Origin: an uncultured Monoglobus sp.
GTDB lineage: Bacteria; Bacillota; Clostridia; Monoglobales; Monoglobaceae
Assembly (NCBI GenBank): GCA_947630505.1
Contig: CANRHV010000017.1
Span: 1-45,580, forward strand
Direction of reading: 5' to 3'
Length of the DNA: 45,580 bases
The position numbers were made by a program, and so were the translations under genes. Positions 1 to 7,929 of the stretch are shown here, one piece after another. Each line of letters opens with the position of its first letter. The first letter of the stretch is position 1. The notes under the pieces are model-generated. The model did no database searches. It was not told where the DNA came from and saw only the letters and a list, made by a program, of their open reading frames with translations.

Positions 1-264
1 TATGAAGAACTTGTGAAGAAAAATGATTTACAAGACGCGGCGATAAACGCTGCCGGTAAAGACATACAGGATATTGTTAAAGCATATCCGACCATGATAT
101 ACGATTACGTCGATGAAAATATGCCTGCATGGTATCGGCCTACCATAGAGAAGTTAGTCAGAAAAGGCTATCTCAAAGGCGATGAGCAGGGACGCCTTCG
201 CCTGACCGAGACCGAAATGCGTCTTTATACCGTAAATGACCGCGCGGGTATTTATGGGGAGTAA
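1..264 (+). CDS. C-terminal part of a phage-type cell-wall amidase (5' end outside window)
   Basis: The frame is open from base 1, so the gene starts left of the window; the GTG at 13 is internal and not the likely start. The last 87 residues are visible. The tail (about residues 38-87), with MPAWYRPTIEKLVRKGYLKG followed by an LTE...VNDRAGIYG ending, resembles the C-terminal extension I know from N-acetylmuramoyl-L-alanine amidases and endolysins of Clostridia and their phages. The catalytic domain is not in view, so the enzymatic call is inference from this tail. It could equally be another peptidoglycan-binding or surface protein with the same extension. A strong hairpin terminator follows at about 390-448. 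Confidence 0.55.
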   Translation, partial: YEELVKKNDLQDAAINAAGKDIQDIVKAYPTMIYDYVDENMPAWYRPTIEKLVRKGYLKGDEQGRLRLTETEMRLYTVNDRAGIYGE

Positions 265-389
265 GCAGCACATGAGGCTGTTTCAGCGTTGACGCCGCGA
301 GCCGGTTTGTCCTCGGTTCTCGGTTGAGCTTCGGAGGGTTGTGCGATAACCACAAGACAAATAGATAATATATCAAAAGAAAACGCTCA

Positions 390-448
390 AATAGGCTCCG
401 TCGGAATTCCAGTGGAATTTCCGGAATTTCCGGCGGAGCCTATTTTTT
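390..448 (+). terminator. Rho-independent terminator after the amidase-like gene
   Basis: An AATAGGCTCCG arm at 390-400 pairs with CGGAGCCTATT at 433-443. Inner GGAATT/AATTCC-type complementarity extends the stem, and a run of six T follows. It fits the end of the rightward gene that stops at 264. Confidence 0.8.
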
Positions 449-768
449 ACGCCGAAAATATAATAATAAAATATCATAGCTCTATTTTATTATTATATTT
501 GTAGTAGAATCACTGTCTGCGCCCTGTTTTCGTTTAATAGTTTTACGCCATTTTTTACGCCATTTTGACACCAAACTGCGGTAAATTACGGTCAATTACG
601 GCGATTTCATCATCGTTTCCGCTTTGTTCAAATCCCTCACAATCAACGTTTTCACGGGCTTTGTAAGCTTCTTAGTCGTAAGTGTAGTTACTTTTAATAA
701 AATTGTCACAAAAGGATTTTTTGTTCCGCAAAAACCAAAATACATTTTGAAGTTATAATATATTTTCT
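449..768. other. Gene-free AT-rich stretch with a 12-bp tandem repeat
   Basis: No convincing coding sequence. A perfect tandem duplication of TTTTACGCCATT sits at 541-552 and 553-564, beside related GTAAATTACGGTCAATTACGG sequence at about 581-601. On the minus strand a short frame rich in Lys, Arg and Trp is open across the repeat but has no start signal. It could be the remnant tail of a mobile-element gene; this is not established. Confidence 0.4.
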
Positions 769-801
769 AAGCGGCATATCCTATAAAGGATTATGCCGCT
801 T
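769..801 (-). terminator. Hairpin downstream of the 58-residue gene
   Basis: AAGCGGCATATCC at 769-781 pairs with GGATTATGCCGCTT at 788-801 around a TATAAA loop. It lies directly after the stop of the leftward small gene. The U-tract is poor on both strands, so it may be a weak terminator or an RNA-stabilising hairpin. Confidence 0.5.
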
Positions 802-806
802 ATGTT

Positions 807-983
807 TTAATTATCACTATCTAAATCGCTGGTTACAATGCCGCATGACTCAAGCTTGGCTTTAACCAGTTTTAATTGATATTCGGCTTCTTTTTGTGCG
901 TTCTCGGACTTAATTATTCTTTGCAAACTCGAGTAATTATCAATTAACATTGTAATTAACTCCTTTTCGGTCATAACTTCCAT
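807..983 (-). CDS. Small hypothetical helical protein (58 aa)
   Basis: This short gene encodes a 58-residue protein beginning MEVMTEKELITML and ending SDLDSDN. It has no signal peptide or membrane segment. It is charged and predicted by eye to be one or two amphipathic helices, possibly a coiled coil (about residues 15-45). Three things support it as real: a strong GGAGGGAGG ribosome-binding site just upstream of the ATG, a consensus sigma-A promoter at 1027-1055, and a hairpin after the stop. I do not recognise a family. It reads toward the amidase-like gene and away from the ABC-F gene, and appears monocistronic. Confidence 0.65.
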   Translation of the reverse strand: MEVMTEKELITMLIDNYSSLQRIIKSENAQKEAEYQLKLVKAKLESCGIVTSDLDSDN

Positions 984-1026
984 TATCCTCCCTCCTTTTA
1001 TAATTAGTGTTTGGATTTATACAATA

Positions 1027-1055
1027 ATTATATCAGATACAACAAAAATGTTCAA
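1027..1055 (-). promoter_or_regulatory. Sigma-A promoter of the 58-aa gene
   Basis: On the minus strand the -35 is TTGAAC (1050-1055) and the -10 is TATAAT (1027-1032), with a 17-bp spacer. The start codon is about 40 bp downstream. Confidence 0.7.
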
Positions 1056-1172
1056 GATATTTTTATAATCATTTTCCGAACATTTTGTTAAACTTGGCGT
1101 TTTGTTCCTTTTTCCGACACATTTTAATTATACCGCCTTACGACTCCGTTTCACTTGCTTTACCTAAAATTG

Positions 1173-3086
1173 TCAAAAAAGATTTTCCCATTCGTTGTAG
1201 TATTCTTCCAGACTTTCGTTCATTTCTTGAAGTTCGTCGGTCAGGGCGTTCATTTGCTCGTAGTCCGAGAATATTTCGGGCTTTGTCATATCCGCCTCGA
1301 TCTCGGATACTCGCTCCTCCGCCTCCGCTATCAGATTTTCAAGCTCCGAAACGCGCTGTTTGCGCTGCGCCTCGGCTCTGCGCTGTTCCTTTGAGCGGTG
1401 GCCGCCTTGGGCTTTGGGCGCGGGCTTTATCATTTCCCGCGGCTTTTGCTCGGCGGCCTTCTTTTCAAGAAACAAGCGGCGCTGTTTGTAATACTCAAAA
1501 TTGCCGTCGTACACGGTGAATCCGTCTTTTGTCATCTCAACGATCTTATCGGGAACGCGGTTCAGCAAATATCTGTCGTGGGACACGAAAAGCAGCGTGC
1601 CTTGATAGTCGCGAAGCGCCTGCTCCAGCACCTCTTTTGAGGGCAGATCAAGGTGGTTGGTTGGCTCGTCAAGCAATATCACGTTGGATTTTTCGAGCAT
1701 GATAATGCAGAACGCGAGCTTGGCGCGCTCGCCGCCGCTTATTACGCGAACCGGCTTATACACGTCGTCCTTTGTCAATCTGACGCTGCCAAGCACGCCG
1801 CGTATTCTCGCCTCGGGTATACGCGGAAATCTGTCCCACAGCTCGTCGATGGCGAGCTTGTCGGGGTCGAGGTTCAGATTTTCCTGCTCGTAGTAGCTGA
1901 CGGTGGTGTTGCGTCCCCAAACGATCTCGCCCTTTTCGTGGGGAATGATTCCCAGCGCGGTCTTTAAAAACGAGGACTTGCCAATGCCGTTGTCGCCGAT
2001 TATCGCGATCTTCTCGCCGCGCTTTAACGCGAAGTTTATGTTTTCGCACAGCGCCTCCGGCGGGTCGCCCACCGACACGTCAAGGTCCGAGACGGTCAGC
2101 ACGTCCTTAAACGGCTCCTTGGTTATCTCGAATTTGAGCTTTATCGGTTTTATCTCGGCGTCGGGCTTTTCGATTATATCCATGCTCTCGAGCGCCTTAA
2201 CTCGGGATTTTGCCGAGGCCGAGGTGGATGCACGGGTTATGTTTTTTTCAACGTATGTCCGCATCTTTTCTATCTCAAGCTGCTGCGCCTCGTATTCCTT
2301 TTGCCAGAGCGCTATCCGCTGCGCCCGAAGCTCGGTGTATTTCGAATAGTTGCCCTTGTATGAATACAGCTTGCGCCGCTCCAACTCAAACATGCCCTCA
2401 ACGGTCACATCCAGAAAATATCTGTCATGGCTGACGATCAGCAGCGCGCCCTTATAGTCGTTCACCAGATAATTCTCCAGCCATTCAAGGGTCCTGAAAT
2501 CCAGATGGTTGGTCGGCTCGTCCAGTATCAGCAGCCTCGGCTCCCGAAGCAGCAGCGCGGCTATTGCGAGCCTTGTTTTTTCGCCGCCCGAAAGTGTGGC
2601 GATCTCGGTGTCGGAATCCTTGTCGGAAAAGCCCATGCCGTTTAAAACGGTCTTGATCTTGACGTCGATATTATATCCGTCGCGGCTCTCAAAATACGCC
2701 TGCTTCTGGGAATACTCGCTCATCAGGCTGCGATACTCGCTTGTGTCGTGCGCCGTTATTCCCTGCATCTTTTCCTCAAGGCGGCGCATGTCGTCCTCGA
2801 GTTTAAGAATGTCCGAGAACACGTTCCGCATCTCGCGGATTATAGTGGAACCGCGGTCGAGACCGCTGTTTTGCTTGAGGTAGCCGACCGTCAGCCCGGG
2901 CGCCTTGTAAAGCTCGCCCGAGTCGTAGTCGAGCTCGCCCGTGATTATCGAAAGCAGGGTGGATTTTCCCGCTCCGTTAACGCCAATAAGACCATAGCGG
3001 CCTCCGTCCTCTATGGTCAAATTGATATCTTTTAATATTTCGTTTTCGCCGAAGCTTTTGTTAAGATTCGAGATAGAGATCAGCAT
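1173..3086 (-). CDS. ABC-F family ATPase (YdiF/Uup-like, ribosome-associated)
   Basis: A soluble 637-residue protein with two ABC ATPase domains and no membrane segments, the layout of ABC-F translation factors that act at the ribosomal E site. Domain 1 has Walker A GVNGAGKST (about 35-43), signature LSGGEK (165-170) and Walker B LLILDEPTNHLD (185-196). Domain 2 has GDNGIGKSS (about 363), ISGGERAKL (about 449) and VILLDEPTNHLD (about 467). The inter-domain linker and the C-terminal tail (about 555-637) are charged and coiled-coil-like, as in YdiF/Uup. The start overlaps the end of the upstream oxidoreductase gamma gene by 7 bp, so it is probably translated from the same operon mRNA. Whether it gives antibiotic resistance or is a housekeeping member cannot be decided from sequence alone; the housekeeping type is more likely. 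Confidence 0.93.
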   Translation of the reverse strand: MLISISNLNKSFGENEILKDINLTIEDGGRYGLIGVNGAGKSTLLSIITGELDYDSGELYKAPGLTVGYLKQNSGLDRGSTIIREMRNVFSDILKLEDDMRRLEEKMQGITAHDTSEYRSLMSEYSQKQAYFESRDGYNIDVKIKTVLNGMGFSDKDSDTEIATLSGGEKTRLAIAALLLREPRLLILDEPTNHLDFRTLEWLENYLVNDYKGALLIVSHDRYFLDVTVEGMFELERRKLYSYKGNYSKYTELRAQRIALWQKEYEAQQLEIEKMRTYVEKNITRASTSASAKSRVKALESMDIIEKPDAEIKPIKLKFEITKEPFKDVLTVSDLDVSVGDPPEALCENINFALKRGEKIAIIGDNGIGKSSFLKTALGIIPHEKGEIVWGRNTTVSYYEQENLNLDPDKLAIDELWDRFPRIPEARIRGVLGSVRLTKDDVYKPVRVISGGERAKLAFCIIMLEKSNVILLDEPTNHLDLPSKEVLEQALRDYQGTLLFVSHDRYLLNRVPDKIVEMTKDGFTVYDGNFEYYKQRRLFLEKKAAEQKPREMIKPAPKAQGGHRSKEQRRAEAQRKQRVSELENLIAEAEERVSEIEADMTKPEIFSDYEQMNALTDELQEMNESLEEYYNEWENLF

Positions 3087-3622
3087 TGCTTATACTCGTA
3101 TCCCGCCTTTAAAAGCTCGATATTCTTTTCGGCGAGGCCGGCTCTTTTTGCCGGGGTATGCTCGCGCACGCTGCGGTACAGGTCCTCGATGTTATACATA
3201 TCCTCTCTCGCCTTCATGTAGGCGCCCGCCATTACCATGTTTCCGAGCGTTCCCGCGCCCGCGCTCTCGGCGATCTGCATCGCCGGGATGTAAACGACGG
3301 TCACATCGTCTCTCTCAACCTTTGTGTCTATAAGCGAGCTGTCGAGAACGATCACGCCGCCGGGCTTCACCGCGTCGACAAATTTTTCAAGCGAGGGCTT
3401 GTTCATAACTATCAGCGCATCGGGACGCTGAATGACCGGCGATCCGATCTGCGTGTCGGCGATTATGACGCTGCAGTTGCAGGTTCCGCCGCGCATCTCG
3501 GGACCGTAGGACGGGAGCCACGACAGCTCCTTGCCCGTGTCCATGCCCATATATGCCAATATTTTGCCGGCGAACAGCACTCCCTGACCGCCGAATCCCG
3601 CTATTACTATCTGCTCATACAT
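3080..3622 (-). CDS. 2-oxoacid:ferredoxin oxidoreductase, gamma subunit
   Basis: A 180-residue protein of the usual gamma-subunit size. It opens with IVIAGFGGQGVLFAGKILAY, the characteristic glycine-rich motif of KorC/VorC/PorC gamma subunits, and has the conserved WLPSYGPEMRGGT segment near residue 35. It associates with the alpha, beta and ferredoxin-like subunits encoded just upstream to oxidise a 2-oxoacid with CoA and ferredoxin. Its ATG overlaps the beta-subunit stop codon by one base (TAATG), indicating translational coupling, and its end overlaps the ABC-F start. Substrate (2-oxoglutarate, branched-chain 2-oxoacid or other) is not determined by the sequence. Confidence 0.93.
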   Translation of the reverse strand: MYEQIVIAGFGGQGVLFAGKILAYMGMDTGKELSWLPSYGPEMRGGTCNCSVIIADTQIGSPVIQRPDALIVMNKPSLEKFVDAVKPGGVIVLDSSLIDTKVERDDVTVVYIPAMQIAESAGAGTLGNMVMAGAYMKAREDMYNIEDLYRSVREHTPAKRAGLAEKNIELLKAGYEYKQC

Positions 3623-4377
3623 TATCTGACACCTCCGGTTTCGGTACAGTCTTTATAAACGCCCAGAGGGAACTCGGGCATCATTTCGGTGCGGATGCGC
3701 TCCAGCGCCTCGACCGGAGACATTCCCCAGTTTGTGGGGCAGCTTGAGAGCACTTCCACCAGCGAGAAGCCCTTGCCCGCCATCTGGCACTCGAAGGCCT
3801 TGCGGATAGCCGCCTTGGTCTTTCTGATGTTGGGCACGCTGTCGACCGACACGCGCTCAACATAGCAGGCGCCCTTTAAGGTCGACACCATTTCGGAAAC
3901 GTGTATCGGATAGCCCTGGTTCTCCACCTTTCTGCCGAAGGGCGTGGTCTGGGTCACCTGATCTATCAGCGAGGTGGGCGCCATCTGTCCGCCCGTCATG
4001 CCGTAGATCGTGTTGTTAACAAAAATTATGCTTATATTTTCGGCTCTGGCCGCCGAGTGTATCGTCTCAGCCGTGCCGATGGCCGCCAAGTCGCCGTCGC
4101 CCTGATAGGTGAACACCAGCTTGTCGGGGTGCACCCGCTTGATTCCGGTGGCGACAGCCGGGGCTCTGCCGTGAGCCGCTTCCTGCATATCGAATTCAAA
4201 GAAATTATACGCCGTGACGCTGCATCCCACGGGACACACGCCTATCGTGCTGCCCTCAAGACCCATCTCGTCAACGACCTCGGCCACCAGGCGGTTTATT
4301 ACGCCGTGGGTGCAGCCGGGGCAGTATGACAGAACAAAGTCGCTGAGGGAATGAGGTCTTTCAAATATTTTTTCCAT
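3622..4377 (-). CDS. 2-oxoacid:ferredoxin oxidoreductase, beta subunit (TPP-binding)
   Basis: A 251-residue thiamine-diphosphate-binding subunit. CPGCTHG (19-25) is the typical beta-subunit N-terminus. The TPP/Mg motif GDGD (93-96) is followed about 25 residues later by NN (121-122) and then IYGMTGGQ. It forms the active site with the alpha subunit and feeds electrons to the small 4Fe-4S subunit. It lies 34 bp after the alpha gene and is coupled to gamma by a one-base overlap. Family members are annotated KorB or VorA depending on substrate, which I cannot resolve here. Confidence 0.94.
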   Translation of the reverse strand: MEKIFERPHSLSDFVLSYCPGCTHGVINRLVAEVVDEMGLEGSTIGVCPVGCSVTAYNFFEFDMQEAAHGRAPAVATGIKRVHPDKLVFTYQGDGDLAAIGTAETIHSAARAENISIIFVNNTIYGMTGGQMAPTSLIDQVTQTTPFGRKVENQGYPIHVSEMVSTLKGACYVERVSVDSVPNIRKTKAAIRKAFECQMAGKGFSLVEVLSSCPTNWGMSPVEALERIRTEMMPEFPLGVYKDCTETGGVR

Positions 4378-4411
4378 TTATTTATTCATCTCCTTAATAA
4401 TTCATCCCCGA

Positions 4412-5473
4412 CTACGAGTTTTTAAGACATTTTTCGATTTCCGCGACGATCGCGTCCTGCTCGGGCACCATACCGCCGGTCCTGCCGTAGAAATAAACGG
4501 GCTTTTTGCCGTTTACCGAGAGGCGCACGTCCTCTACCATCTGGCCCATGCTCATTTCAACGCTGAGGAAACACTTGGCCGTTTCGGCGCGTTTCGCGAA
4601 CACCTTTTCGGGGAACGGCCACAGGGTTATCGGGCGTATCAGTCCCGCCTTGATGCCCTTGGCTCTCGCCGCCTCGACCGCCGACATCGCCACTCTGGCG
4701 ATCGTGCCGTAGGCCGCGATTATAACGTCGGCGTCCTCGGTTTGGATCTCCTCGTATAGCGCCTCGGTCTCTCTTATCTTGTCATATCTCTTCTCGCGCT
4801 CTATGCACAAATTCTCAAGCTCCTCGGGCGTGAGGTAGAGGGAGTTGATTATGTTCTTTTTGCGCTTCATGCCCGTGCCGGTGGTCGCCCAGGGCTTTTC
4901 GGGAAGGGTAGCGGGGTCGATCGGGTCTTTGAACTCGACGGGTTCCATCATCTGACCCAGCATTCCGTCGCCCATTATCATCGCGGGCATTCTGTACTCG
5001 TCCGCCTTGTCAAAGGCGCGGGACGTCATATCGGCCAGCTCCTGCACCGACGAGGGAGCGAACACCAGCAGGTGATAGTCGCCGTGGCCGCCGCCCTTGG
5101 TGGCCTGAAAATAGTCGGACTGCGCCGGCTGTATACCGCCGAGGCCGGGGCCTCCGCGCACAATGTTCACCACAAGGCAGGGCAGATCGGCGCCCGCTAT
5201 GTATGAGATACCCTCCTGCTTGAGGCTGATTCCGGGGCTTGAGGACGAGGTCATAACTCTCGCTCCCGCGCCCGCCGCGCCGTATACCATGTTTATCGCG
5301 GCGACCTCGCTCTCAGCCTGGAGGAAGGTCCCGCCGTTTTTTTGCATCTTTTTTGCCATATAGGCGGCAAGCTCGGTCTGGGGAGTTATCGGATAGCCGA
5401 AGAAAAATCTGCATCCGCAGCGCATCGCCGCCTCCGCCAAGGCCTCGTTGCCTTTCATCAATACTTTTGCCAT
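4412..5473 (-). CDS. 2-oxoacid:ferredoxin oxidoreductase, alpha subunit (VorB/KorA type)
   Basis: A 353-residue alpha subunit. The N-terminus GNEALAEAAMRCGCRFFFGY is the pyrimidine-binding domain start typical of VorB/KorA, and SSSPGISLKQEGISY with a following GGPGLGG segment is the family hallmark around residues 75-115. It lacks a fused gamma domain, consistent with the separate gamma gene downstream. The gene sits between the ferredoxin-like delta subunit (32 bp upstream) and beta. The enzyme works in amino-acid fermentation or in reductive carboxylation in anaerobes. Databases often label this form 3-methyl-2-oxobutanoate dehydrogenase subunit VorB, but the substrate is unproven. Confidence 0.94.
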   Translation of the reverse strand: MAKVLMKGNEALAEAAMRCGCRFFFGYPITPQTELAAYMAKKMQKNGGTFLQAESEVAAINMVYGAAGAGARVMTSSSSPGISLKQEGISYIAGADLPCLVVNIVRGGPGLGGIQPAQSDYFQATKGGGHGDYHLLVFAPSSVQELADMTSRAFDKADEYRMPAMIMGDGMLGQMMEPVEFKDPIDPATLPEKPWATTGTGMKRKKNIINSLYLTPEELENLCIEREKRYDKIRETEALYEEIQTEDADVIIAAYGTIARVAMSAVEAARAKGIKAGLIRPITLWPFPEKVFAKRAETAKCFLSVEMSMGQMVEDVRLSVNGKKPVYFYGRTGGMVPEQDAIVAEIEKCLKNS

Positions 5474-5505
5474 TTTTGCTTGCTCCTTTCAAAGCCTTAT
5501 ATACT

Positions 5506-5712
5506 CTACTTCTCTATCGTTATAACACAGTCCGGGCATATGGTGGCGCAGAACGCGCAGCCTATACACTTGTCCGGCTCGGTTATTTTGGCGGGGCGGT
5601 AGCCCTTGTCGTTAAGGGTCTCGGTGTCCGTCACAATTATTTTCTTCGGACAGACCGACGTGCACAGGCCGCAGCCCTTACACCGCTCCTTGTTTATCGT
5701 AACCTTTGCCAT
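5506..5712 (-). CDS. 4Fe-4S ferredoxin-like delta subunit of the 2-oxoacid oxidoreductase
   Basis: A 68-residue two-cluster ferredoxin. Cluster motifs are C11-x2-C14-x2-C17-x3-C21 and C49-x2-C52-x2-C55-x3-C59, with an extra Cys62. The second motif's CP ends the usual repeat. It is the first of the four oxidoreductase genes (order delta, alpha, beta, gamma) and carries electrons from the TPP site to free ferredoxin. It starts 31 bp downstream of the P-loop ATPase gene, so it is probably in the same operon. Confidence 0.93.
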   Translation of the reverse strand: MAKVTINKERCKGCGLCTSVCPKKIIVTDTETLNDKGYRPAKITEPDKCIGCAFCATICPDCVITIEK

Positions 5713-5743
5713 TTATTCTCCTTCTTTCCGTTTAGATTTGGTT

Positions 5744-6433
5744 TTATTTGCTGAATCCCGGACCCACAAACAGGTCTATCGGGAATACTTCACTTTTTAA
5801 TTTCGGAAGTTCTCCGATTTTTTCGATAGTGCTGCGGCTCACGCAGGTGCATACAAGCGGCAGCCCGACTTTTTTTGAAAATTCCTCTGCCAATTTTTCG
5901 CCGCGCAGGATAACGCCCTCGTCGGTATATCCCATAAGATGCGTGTTGTTGACGATTCCCGTGAACTCAAGGCGAGACGCGCCGAGAATATCCGAAAATA
6001 TCTCAAATGCCCCGTCAACGTCCTGGGTCAGCATACGGCGCTCGTTGAGCACGAAAAACATGTCATAGTCCTCACGAGCAAAATGCTCGCGGTATACTCC
6101 CAGCGGCACCGCGCCGTCGTCGTCTCCGCCCGCGTCGAAAATAATATACTTTGACTTGTCGTCAAAAGCGCGCATTATCTCGGGCGGCAGCGTGGGCGTC
6201 TCGATATTCGAGTTGGCAAAGCCGGGCGCGATAACTTCGATGCCGCGGCTTTTTAAAAACTCCTCCGCGTCCTTTGTGCGATAGTACGGGTTCACGATGT
6301 CAAAGTCGATCATCAGCACGTCTTTGCCCGCCTCGCGGAGCTTTAAGGCATAGTTCAGCGCGAACTCGGTCTTGCCGCTGCCGAAGTGCCCCGTCACTAT
6401 CGTTATTCTTTTAAGTCCGTCAAGCATGCTCAT
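5744..6433 (-). CDS. P-loop nucleotide-binding protein (CobQ/CobB/MinD/ParA-like)
   Basis: A 229-residue cytosolic ATPase. The deviant Walker A is GHFGSGKTE (about 15-23). An FDIVNPYYRT segment (about 48-57) and FDAGGDDDG (about 98-106) match the switch and Walker B regions of the SIMIBI class. I do not know a defined function; members of this clostridial family usually sit beside oxidoreductase genes and are annotated only as nucleotide-binding proteins. The start overlaps the rseC-like gene by 4 bp (ATGA) and has a GGAG site at suitable distance. Its position just before the ferredoxin-like subunit suggests a role in metal-centre assembly or in regulating the oxidoreductase, which is inference. 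Confidence 0.85.
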   Translation of the reverse strand: MSMLDGLKRITIVTGHFGSGKTEFALNYALKLREAGKDVLMIDFDIVNPYYRTKDAEEFLKSRGIEVIAPGFANSNIETPTLPPEIMRAFDDKSKYIIFDAGGDDDGAVPLGVYREHFAREDYDMFFVLNERRMLTQDVDGAFEIFSDILGASRLEFTGIVNNTHLMGYTDEGVILRGEKLAEEFSKKVGLPLVCTCVSRSTIEKIGELPKLKSEVFPIDLFVGPGFSK

Positions 6434-6861
6434 GTTGTTTCTCCGTGTTCACCGCTGTCCGCGCGGCTTTTTATCTCTGTCACCGTGAAAGCCGACTGCA
6501 CATTTCTGAAAAACAGCCTCACTATCAAAAAGCCTATCAGAAGCGCCGCCGCCGCGCCGATAAGCGCCATAAAGTCGCGCCGCGTCAGTATGAAACCGAG
6601 CACCGCGCCGACGACCAGCAGCACTGCCATCAGGCCGTAGCCTATCGCGGCGTACCGCAACACTTTTTTGGTGTCCTCGTAAAGCGTCACCACGTCGCCC
6701 TTTTTGAGGCCCAAGCCCCCGCCGTCCACGGCGTCGACTATGACAGCGCTCGATGGGCAGCCCTTGCAGCTGACGCAGTTGCCGCCGCACGCCGACTCGC
6801 GGTCGACCCTGACTTTTATGCCATCCGCTCCCGCGGAAACCACATAACCCGTTTGCTCCAT
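6430..6861 (-). CDS. RseC/MucC-like SoxR-reducing-system membrane protein
   Basis: A 143-residue membrane protein with the RseC architecture: an N-terminal cytosolic beta domain containing the Cys cluster C25-x3-C29-x2-C32-x2-C35, two adjacent transmembrane helices (about 70-92 and 95-116), and a short hydrophilic tail. In proteobacteria RseC affects sigma-E and helps the Rsx/Rnf complex reduce SoxR. In Clostridia it is found near electron-transfer genes and its role is not established. It is the first gene after the promoter at 6906-6934 and has a GAGGTG ribosome-binding site. It therefore heads the operon that includes the 2-oxoacid oxidoreductase, consistent with a redox function. Confidence 0.88.
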   Translation of the reverse strand: MEQTGYVVSAGADGIKVRVDRESACGGNCVSCKGCPSSAVIVDAVDGGGLGLKKGDVVTLYEDTKKVLRYAAIGYGLMAVLLVVGAVLGFILTRRDFMALIGAAAALLIGFLIVRLFFRNVQSAFTVTEIKSRADSGEHGETT

Positions 6862-6905
6862 AGGTATATTTCACCTCGTAAATTCGGATTTATTCACAAT
6901 TGATT

Positions 6906-6934
6906 ATTATAATATATTTTTCGATTTATGTCAA
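6906..6934 (-). promoter_or_regulatory. Sigma-A promoter of the RseC-oxidoreductase operon
   Basis: Minus-strand TTGACA (6929-6934) and TATAAT (6906-6911), both perfect consensus, separated by 17 bp. The transcription start would be near 6899, about 38 bp before the rseC-like ATG. No other good promoter is seen down to 1173, so this may drive all seven genes. Confidence 0.85.
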
Positions 6935-6975
6935 TAGAAAGTGCGCCTCCGCGTTAATTTTATTTTTTGAGAAAA

Positions 6976-7683
6976 TCAGCCGTCGAACAACGCCGTCGGC
7001 GTCTCGCCCGAGATTATGGTCTCTGCTATCGGGATCTCGGTCACTATGTCGTCTCCGCTCTTGCGAACCGGCAGATTTACGCCCATTTCGGCGGTGATCT
7101 TCACGCAGATAAAATGCCGCGTCTGGTTGATTCCCGCCGACTCGAATTTGTCCTCAAAGTCGATTTGTATATTTTCGTCGGTCATGACCTTGATCTTTAC
7201 CGGAAATCCGAGAGCGGAATAAAACGAGTCCGAAAACATCGACATGACCGGCACATACACGTCCACACTGTTAATTTTGTCTATCCTGCTTTGGATGTCT
7301 TTGGCAAGATATGACTTAAAACGATTCAGTCCGGCGTAGTTGACAGATATGCTTTTCACGTTTCCGCCGCTGTCGGTTGTTTTATCAATAAGCTCGTCAT
7401 AATCGGCGCCGACCCTCGCCGATGCCTCGGCCACCGCGTCACCGCATTCACGGAGCACAATGCTGTTTAGATTCGACAGCGCCATATCGGTCAGCAGCGG
7501 GTACAGCCGGTTTTCTATGTTCGCCCACAAAAAACAGAGCGCGCCCAGGGCGAGCAAAACAAAAGCGGATATTTTGAGCCGCCTCCCTATTTTTTTAAAA
7601 TCACGCAGCGGTCGGATTTTATGTATAGTATGTCCTTTTTTGCCTCCGAACCTCCATTTGAATCTCCTCAACCGTTTTTTCAT
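6976..7683 (-). CDS. yunB: Sporulation protein YunB
   Basis: A 235-residue protein matching YunB, a sporulation membrane protein of Bacillus and Clostridia expressed in the mother cell. It has a very basic N-terminus, one membrane anchor (about 37-56), and the segment MALSNLNSIVLRECGDAVAE, which is well conserved in YunB. I chose the ATG at 7683 (MKKRLRRF) because GGGTGATT precedes it at good spacing. An in-frame ATG at 7716 would add 11 residues and lacks a clear ribosome-binding site. The exact role of YunB is unknown. The gene appears monocistronic; no clear sigma-E promoter was recognised. Confidence 0.88.
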   Translation of the reverse strand: MKKRLRRFKWRFGGKKGHTIHKIRPLRDFKKIGRRLKISAFVLLALGALCFLWANIENRLYPLLTDMALSNLNSIVLRECGDAVAEASARVGADYDELIDKTTDSGGNVKSISVNYAGLNRFKSYLAKDIQSRIDKINSVDVYVPVMSMFSDSFYSALGFPVKIKVMTDENIQIDFEDKFESAGINQTRHFICVKITAEMGVNLPVRKSGDDIVTEIPIAETIISGETPTALFDG

Positions 7684-7780
7684 AATAATCACCCGATATA
7701 TAATACGCGGTTTCAACTGTTTTGTTAAAATGTCGCCTGACGCGCGACAGATTTTTTGAAAAACCTGCTATAATGTATAA

Positions 7781-7807
7781 TGTAAAAACTTTTGGTGAGT
7801 TTTTACA
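7781..7807 (+). repeat. Inverted repeat between yunB and the EamA transporter gene
   Basis: TGTAAAAACT (7781-7790) and AGTTTTTACA (7798-7807) are perfect inverted arms around a 7-base loop. They directly follow overlapping TATAAT sequences at about 7769-7780. This could be an operator or the 5' hairpin of a short RNA that ends at the hairpin at 7811-7849. Confidence 0.45.
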
Positions 7808-7810
7808 TAT

Positions 7811-7849
7811 AAGGACGGAGCCGCTTCCGCTTTGCCGGCTCCGTCCTTT
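7811..7849. terminator. GC-rich hairpin terminator
   Basis: AAGGACGGAGCCG (7811-7823) pairs over 13 bases with CGGCTCCGTCCTT (7836-7848), followed by TTC on the plus strand. It lies immediately upstream of the EamA promoter, so it insulates that gene from any transcript coming from the left. Confidence 0.7.
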
Positions 7850-7850
7850 C

Positions 7851-7879
7851 TTGACATATTTATCCCGCAGTGATATAAT
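7851..7879 (+). promoter_or_regulatory. Sigma-A promoter of the EamA transporter
   Basis: TTGACA (7851-7856) and TATAAT (7874-7879), both perfect, with a 17-bp spacer. The ATG is at 7930. Confidence 0.85.
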
Positions 7880-7929
7880 TTTACGCGTACATTTTATAAT
7901 AATTGTAAATTAAACGAGGAGGCGCGGGC

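Noticed and set aside
1..806. A prophage at the left edge
   Set aside because: Only an amidase-like C-terminus is visible; no phage structural, integrase or att sequences can be supported in the window.
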